A stretch of DNA of 5,865 nucleotides from NCBI GenBank assembly GCA_025451715.1, contig JANWJY010000024.1, positions 1 through 5,865 on the forward strand. The letters run 5' to 3'. Position numbers and translations under genes: made by a program. Origin of the DNA: Fimbriimonadaceae bacterium. GTDB taxonomy: Bacteria > Armatimonadota > Fimbriimonadia > Fimbriimonadales > Fimbriimonadaceae. The notes beneath the pieces were generated by a model. That model made no database searches. It saw only the letters and a list, made by a program, of their open reading frames with translations, and was not told the origin of the DNA. Below are positions 1 through 5,865 of the stretch, piece after piece (positions within the stretch are counted from its first letter, which is position 1; every line of letters begins with the position of its first letter).

Positions 1-1
1 C

Positions 2-2413
<2,412 letters not shown>

Positions 2414-2421
2414 TAGACGGC

Positions 2422-2452
2422 TGACGGAGAACGCACTGCGCGTTTTCCGTCA
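2422..2452 (+). other. 13-bp intergenic RNA hairpin between rpoB and rpoC
   Basis: The arms TGACGGAGAACGC (2422-2434) and GCGTTTTCCGTCA (2440-2452) pair over 13 positions, with a single G-U wobble and a five-base loop (2435-2439). The stem starts eight bases after the rpoB stop codon. It has no following run of T, the only T-rich stretch lying inside the 3' arm, so it does not look like a standard intrinsic terminator. It could protect the rpoB 3' end, be an RNase processing site, or partly attenuate transcription into rpoC; the sequence alone does not decide. Confidence 0.7.
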
Positions 2453-2454
2453 CA

Positions 2455-2470
2455 GCCCGGTAGAGCGGGC
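2455..2470 (+). other. Short GC hairpin upstream of the rpoC ribosome binding site
   Basis: GCCCG (2455-2459) can pair with CGGGC (2466-2470) around a six-base loop, two bases after the larger hairpin and four bases before the purine-rich ribosome binding site. Five G-C pairs make a modestly stable stem. In GC-rich DNA a match this short can arise by chance, so it is listed with low confidence. Confidence 0.35.
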
Positions 2471-2474
2471 AACT

Positions 2475-2481
2475 GAAAGAG
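2475..2481 (+). promoter_or_regulatory. Ribosome binding site of rpoC
   Basis: The purine run GAAAGAG ends four bases before the ATG at 2486 and partly resembles the Shine-Dalgarno consensus AAAGGAG. It supports the chosen rpoC start. An in-frame TGA at 2474-2476 rules out an earlier start in this frame, and the protein aligns with other beta' N-termini from its first few residues. The match is moderate rather than strong. Confidence 0.6.
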
Positions 2482-2485
2482 AAAC

Positions 2486-5400
2486 ATGGCGGACACGAAC
2501 CTATTTGACAAGATCAGAATCGGTGTGGCGAGCCCCGAGGAGATCAGAAGCTGGTCGCACGGAGAGGTCAAAAAGCCCGAAACGATCAACTACCGCACGT
2601 TTAAGCCGGAGCGCGACGGGCTATTCTGCGAGCGCATATTCGGCCCGGTCAAGGACTGGGAGTGCGCCTGCGGCCGTTATAAGAAGATCAAGTACAAGGG
2701 GATCGTCTGTGAGCGCTGCGGCGTCGAAGTGACGCGGCAGAAGGTACGGCGCGAGCGCATGGGCCACGTCGAGCTCGCCGCTCCCGTGTGCCACATCTGG
2801 TACCTCAAGGGCGTCCCGTCGCCGCTTTCGCTGATCCTCGACATCTCGCCGAGGCAACTCGAGAAGGTCATTTATTTCGCGTCGTTCATTATCATCGAAC
2901 TTCAGGCCGAGAAGATCCAGGAGATGATGCCGACGATCCGCGAGGCGATTGAGTCGGAGAAAGAGGCTATCCAAGAGCAGATGAAGCAGCTCGAAGTCGA
3001 GAGCCTCGGCAGGCTCGCGACCGAAATGGTCAACAACCCGGACGAGTACTTCGACGAGGGCTACGTGCGCGACCGCATGAAGGCCAACTTCGACCGCATC
3101 CGCGCCGAGTACCGCGACGCGGACGAGCGGTTGCGCGACCTCGACATCGCCGGCGAGCTGCTCGGCAAGCTCGAGATCAACCAGCTCATCGACGAGGACA
3201 AGTGGCGCGCGATCAGCAAGATGCTGAATTTCGTCGGACGCCGCCTGCAAAAGGACCTCGACGAGCTCGTGACCGCGAACATCGGCGCCGACGCCGTACG
3301 CGACCTGCTCAGAAAGGTCGACATGGAGCGCCTGGTGCGCGAGCTTCGAAGAGAGATCGTCGAGACCACGAGCCAACGGCGCGTGCGCGCGATCAAGCGG
3401 CTCGAACTCGTCGAGGCCCTACTGAGCTCCAAGAGCCAGCCGAACTGGATGATCCTCGACGTCGTTCCTGTCATCAGCCCCGAACTGCGACCGATGGTGC
3501 AGCTCGACGGCGGCCGGTTCGCGACGAGCGACCTCAACGACCTCTACCGCCGCATCATCAACCGCAACAACCGACTTAAGAAAATCATCGAGATCCAGGC
3601 TCCCGAGTCGATCATTAACCACGAGAAGCGGCTCCTCCAGGAAGCCGTCGACGCACTGATCGACAACGGAAGGCGAAGCAGGCCAGTCGTCGGCAGCAAC
3701 CAGCGCCCGCTCAAGTCGCTCAGCGACATGCTCAAGGGCAAGGAAGGACGGTTCCGAAAGAACCTGCTCGGAAAGCGCGTCGACTATTCCGGCCGATCGG
3801 TCATCGTCGTCGGCCCGCACCTCAAGCTCCACCAATGCGGCCTCCCGAAGGAGATGGCGCTGGAGCTTTTCAAGCCGTTCGTTATGAAGACGCTTGTCGA
3901 GCGAAAGATCACGCAGAATATCAAGACGGCCAAGCGCATGATCGAGCGCATGCACCCCGCTGTATGGGACGGCCTCGAGGACGTGATCAAAGAGCACCCG
4001 GTGCTCCTCAACCGCGCCCCGACGCTCCACCGCCTCGGAATCCAGGCGTTCGAGCCGATCCTCGTCGAAGGCAAGGCGATCCAGCTCCACCCGCTGGTCT
4101 GCCACGCGTACAACGCGGACTTCGACGGCGACCAGATGGCCGTGCACGTCCCGTTGAGCATGCAGGCACAGGCCGAAGCGCGCGTGCTGATGCTCTCGAC
4201 GCAGAACCTGTTCTCGCCCGCAGATGGCCGGCCAGTCACGTCGCCGATCCAGGACATCGTCCTCGGCGCGTACGCCCTGACTTACACCAACAAGGCAGGT
4301 ATGGCCGAGCTGATGGCGCAGATCGCTGCGCACGAGAAGAACCCCGAGAAGAGCCCAGCGCCGAACGTCTATTCGAACCCCGACGAGGTCGTGTTCCGGT
4401 TCGAGAACTTCTCCGGCGACAAGATCGGCCTCAACCACCCGGTCCGAGTGCGGATCCGCCGTCCGATCTTCCGCAACGACAGCGAGATCGACTACCGCGA
4501 CCCGAGCACGGGAATCGAGTACAAGAGCGAGACCAAGAAGAACGACTTCGACGAGGACGTCACAGAGCTGGCGCCTCTCAAACAGGAGTTCGAGACGATC
4601 ATCGCGGTCACCACGCCGGGACGACTGATCTTCAACGCCGTCCTGCCCTATCCGATGCGGCACAGCGAGAAGTTCCTCAACGTCGAACTGACCAAGAAGG
4701 CGCTCGCGAACGTCATCGTCACCTGCCACGAGCAGGTCGGCACCGAAGGCACCATCAAGCTCCTCGACGACGTCAAGGACATGGGATTCAAGTGGGCCAC
4801 GAAGTACGGCCTCTCGATCGCACTGACCGACATGGACCCGCCGGCAAAGCGAGACGAGATCATCACGACCTCGGACGAGCGCGCTTCGCGCGTCCTCGAG
4901 CAGTTCCGTCGTGGCATGACCTCGTTCCGAGAGATGCAGGAGAGCCTCGTGCGCCTGTGGACTGACACGTACGACCAGATCGGCAACGCGATCGTCGACA
5001 ACATGAAACAGACGAACCCGCTGTCGATCATCACGGTCAGCGGTGCGCGCGGCTCCGTCAAGCAGCTCGCGCAGCTCAGCGGCATGCGCGGCCTTATGTT
5101 CAACCAGTTCAACGAGGTCATCTACGAGCTACCGGTCAAGAACTCGTTCCAAAAGGGACTCTCGATGCTCGAGTTCTTCGTCACCACTCACGGTGCGAGA
5201 AAGGGACTCGCCGACACCGCTCTGAGAACGGCCGACGCGGGCTATCTGACGCGCCGACTCGTCGACGTCGCACAGGACGTGATCATCCGCGCCCCGGACT
5301 GCGGCACAACCGACGGAATCCTCGCCACCAAACTCACGTTCGAGGGCAAGACGATCGAGAACATCGGCGACCGCGCTTACGGCCGCCTTTCGGTCAGCAA

Positions 5401-5865
5401 GCTCAAGGACCGCGCAGGGAGCGTGATCGTCGGTGAGAACGAGGTCGTCACCCAGGACATCGCCAACCGGCTGAACGCGGCCGAAGAGCAGTACGCCATC
5501 GAGCAGGAGAACGCCGACAGCGAAGAGAAGCAGATCGCGCTGCAGGAGCAGTACAAGAAGCTCGGGTTCGGAGTCGACGACCACGGTCGCCTCGGGGCGG
5601 TCGTGCGCAGCGCGATCACATGCGAGCTCGACCTCGGCATCTGCGCAAAGTGCTACGGCATCGACCTCGCGACCGGAAAGACCGTCGAGAACGGCGTCGC
5701 GGTGGGAATCATCGCCGCGCAGTCGATCGGCGAACCGGGCACGCAGCTCACGATGCGCACGTTCCACACGGGCGGCGTCGCGGGCTCCAAGACAATCGCA
5801 CGAACGAACCAGTACAAGACCGGTAAGTTCATCCGACAGATCCAAGAGGACTTCCAGGCCGCGAC
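2486..5865 (+). CDS. rpoC: DNA-directed RNA polymerase subunit beta', 3'-truncated
   Basis: Largest core subunit of RNA polymerase, carrying the catalytic magnesium site. It reads 1126 full codons from ATG at 2486 to the window edge with no stop. In order: N-terminal zinc ribbon C60/C62/C75/C78; a coiled-coil-rich stretch (about 139-304), some 95 residues longer than in E. coli; the clamp helices that bind sigma (DGGRFATSDLNDLYRR, 341-356); switch-2 region GRFRKNLLGKRVDYSGRS (421-438); catalytic NADFDGDQMA with D545/D547/D549 (E. coli D460/462/464); SGARGS and SGMRGLM of the F-loop region (852-871); bridge helix (about 886-921); second zinc site C939/C1046/C1053/C1056; and trigger loop with M1090, R1091, H1094. 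Oddities: FQKGL replaces the usual FREGL at the bridge-helix N-terminus; about 33 extra residues separate C939 from C1046; and after HTGGVAG the usual DITxGLPRV is absent, suggesting a trigger-loop insertion running past the edge. It lies 72 bases after rpoB and is probably co-transcribed with it. Confidence 0.99.
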   Translation, partial: MADTNLFDKIRIGVASPEEIRSWSHGEVKKPETINYRTFKPERDGLFCERIFGPVKDWECACGRYKKIKYKGIVCERCGVEVTRQKVRRERMGHVELAAPVCHIWYLKGVPSPLSLILDISPRQLEKVIYFASFIIIELQAEKIQEMMPTIREAIESEKEAIQEQMKQLEVESLGRLATEMVNNPDEYFDEGYVRDRMKANFDRIRAEYRDADERLRDLDIAGELLGKLEINQLIDEDKWRAISKMLNFVGRRLQKDLDELVTANIGADAVRDLLRKVDMERLVRELRREIVETTSQRRVRAIKRLELVEALLSSKSQPNWMILDVVPVISPELRPMVQLDGGRFATSDLNDLYRRIINRNNRLKKIIEIQAPESIINHEKRLLQEAVDALIDNGRRSRPVVGSNQRPLKSLSDMLKGKEGRFRKNLLGKRVDYSGRSVIVVGPHLKLHQCGLPKEMALELFKPFVMKTLVERKITQNIKTAKRMIERMHPAVWDGLEDVIKEHPVLLNRAPTLHRLGIQAFEPILVEGKAIQLHPLVCHAYNADFDGDQMAVHVPLSMQAQAEARVLMLSTQNLFSPADGRPVTSPIQDIVLGAYALTYTNKAGMAELMAQIAAHEKNPEKSPAPNVYSNPDEVVFRFENFSGDKIGLNHPVRVRIRRPIFRNDSEIDYRDPSTGIEYKSETKKNDFDEDVTELAPLKQEFETIIAVTTPGRLIFNAVLPYPMRHSEKFLNVELTKKALANVIVTCHEQVGTEGTIKLLDDVKDMGFKWATKYGLSIALTDMDPPAKRDEIITTSDERASRVLEQFRRGMTSFREMQESLVRLWTDTYDQIGNAIVDNMKQTNPLSIITVSGARGSVKQLAQLSGMRGLMFNQFNEVIYELPVKNSFQKGLSMLEFFVTTHGARKGLADTALRTADAGYLTRRLVDVAQDVIIRAPDCGTTDGILATKLTFEGKTIENIGDRAYGRLSVSKLKDRAGSVIVGENEVVTQDIANRLNAAEEQYAIEQENADSEEKQIALQEQYKKLGFGVDDHGRLGAVVRSAITCELDLGICAKCYGIDLATGKTVENGVAVGIIAAQSIGEPGTQLTMRTFHTGGVAGSKTIARTNQYKTGKFIRQIQEDFQAA

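Noticed and set aside
2422..2470. Intrinsic terminator ending transcription after rpoB
   Set aside because: The hairpin lacks a downstream T run, and rpoC follows closely with its own ribosome binding site. Full termination here would separate two subunits that are needed together.
2621..3376. Minus-strand frame of 251 codons opposite the rpoC N-terminus
   Set aside because: It mirrors the coiled-coil coding region and gives a repetitive Leu/Val/Asp/Ala protein, with no family resemblance.
3419..4729. Long open frame on the minus strand (436 codons) opposite rpoC
   Set aside because: It is antisense to the most conserved part of rpoC. Long antisense frames are expected in GC-rich genes, and the translation is low-complexity, dominated by Val, Leu, Asp and Arg, with no recognisable domain.
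3835..4965. Plus-strand open frame of 376 codons inside rpoC
   Set aside because: It overlaps rpoC in a different frame, is very rich in Arg, Ala, Pro and Gly, and reads as a frame shadow of the bridge and catalytic regions.
5129..5845. Minus-strand frame of 238 codons opposite the bridge helix and trigger loop region
   Set aside because: Antisense shadow of conserved rpoC sequence, with a skewed Leu, Asp, Val and Arg composition.

Overview
The window holds two adjacent, co-directional core genes on the + strand: the 3' part of rpoB (RNA polymerase beta subunit, positions 2-2413, start lost at the left edge) and most of rpoC (beta' subunit, 2486-5865, end lost at the right edge). A 72-base gap separates them. 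Both reading frames are unbroken and carry the expected catalytic and zinc-binding residues, so this is a working housekeeping locus. I see no tRNA, rRNA, CRISPR array, mobile element or accessory gene.

The DNA is GC-rich (around 60% by eye), with strong G/C preference at third codon positions. The polymerase is not of the proteobacterial type. Beta lacks the large E. coli insert at the site where a shorter, different segment sits here. Beta' has a long N-terminal coiled-coil stretch of the kind seen in actinobacterial and firmicute enzymes. The combination of inserts (beta near 1139-1246 and 1544-1930; beta' near 5474-5590 and from about 5786 onward) suggests a less-studied bacterial phylum. 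Armatimonadota (Fimbriimonadia-like) is a guess from memory and base composition only; a database search would be needed to place it.

Layout: 2-2413 is rpoB, from the end of the rifampicin-pocket region through the nucleotide/RNA-contacting lysines to the C-terminal region that packs on beta'. 2414-2485 is an intergenic leader with a strong 13-bp hairpin, a weaker GC hairpin and a purine-rich ribosome binding site. 2486-5865 is rpoC, running from the N-terminal zinc ribbon through the clamp coiled coil, the catalytic NADFDGD loop, the bridge helix and the second zinc site into the trigger loop, where the window ends inside an apparent insertion.

The two products form the two sides of the RNA polymerase active cleft and are normally co-transcribed, often downstream of the ribosomal protein genes rplJ-rplL, which lie outside this window. 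No novel system is present. The points worth a second look are the lineage-specific polymerase inserts, an unusual bridge-helix N-terminus and the intergenic hairpin.
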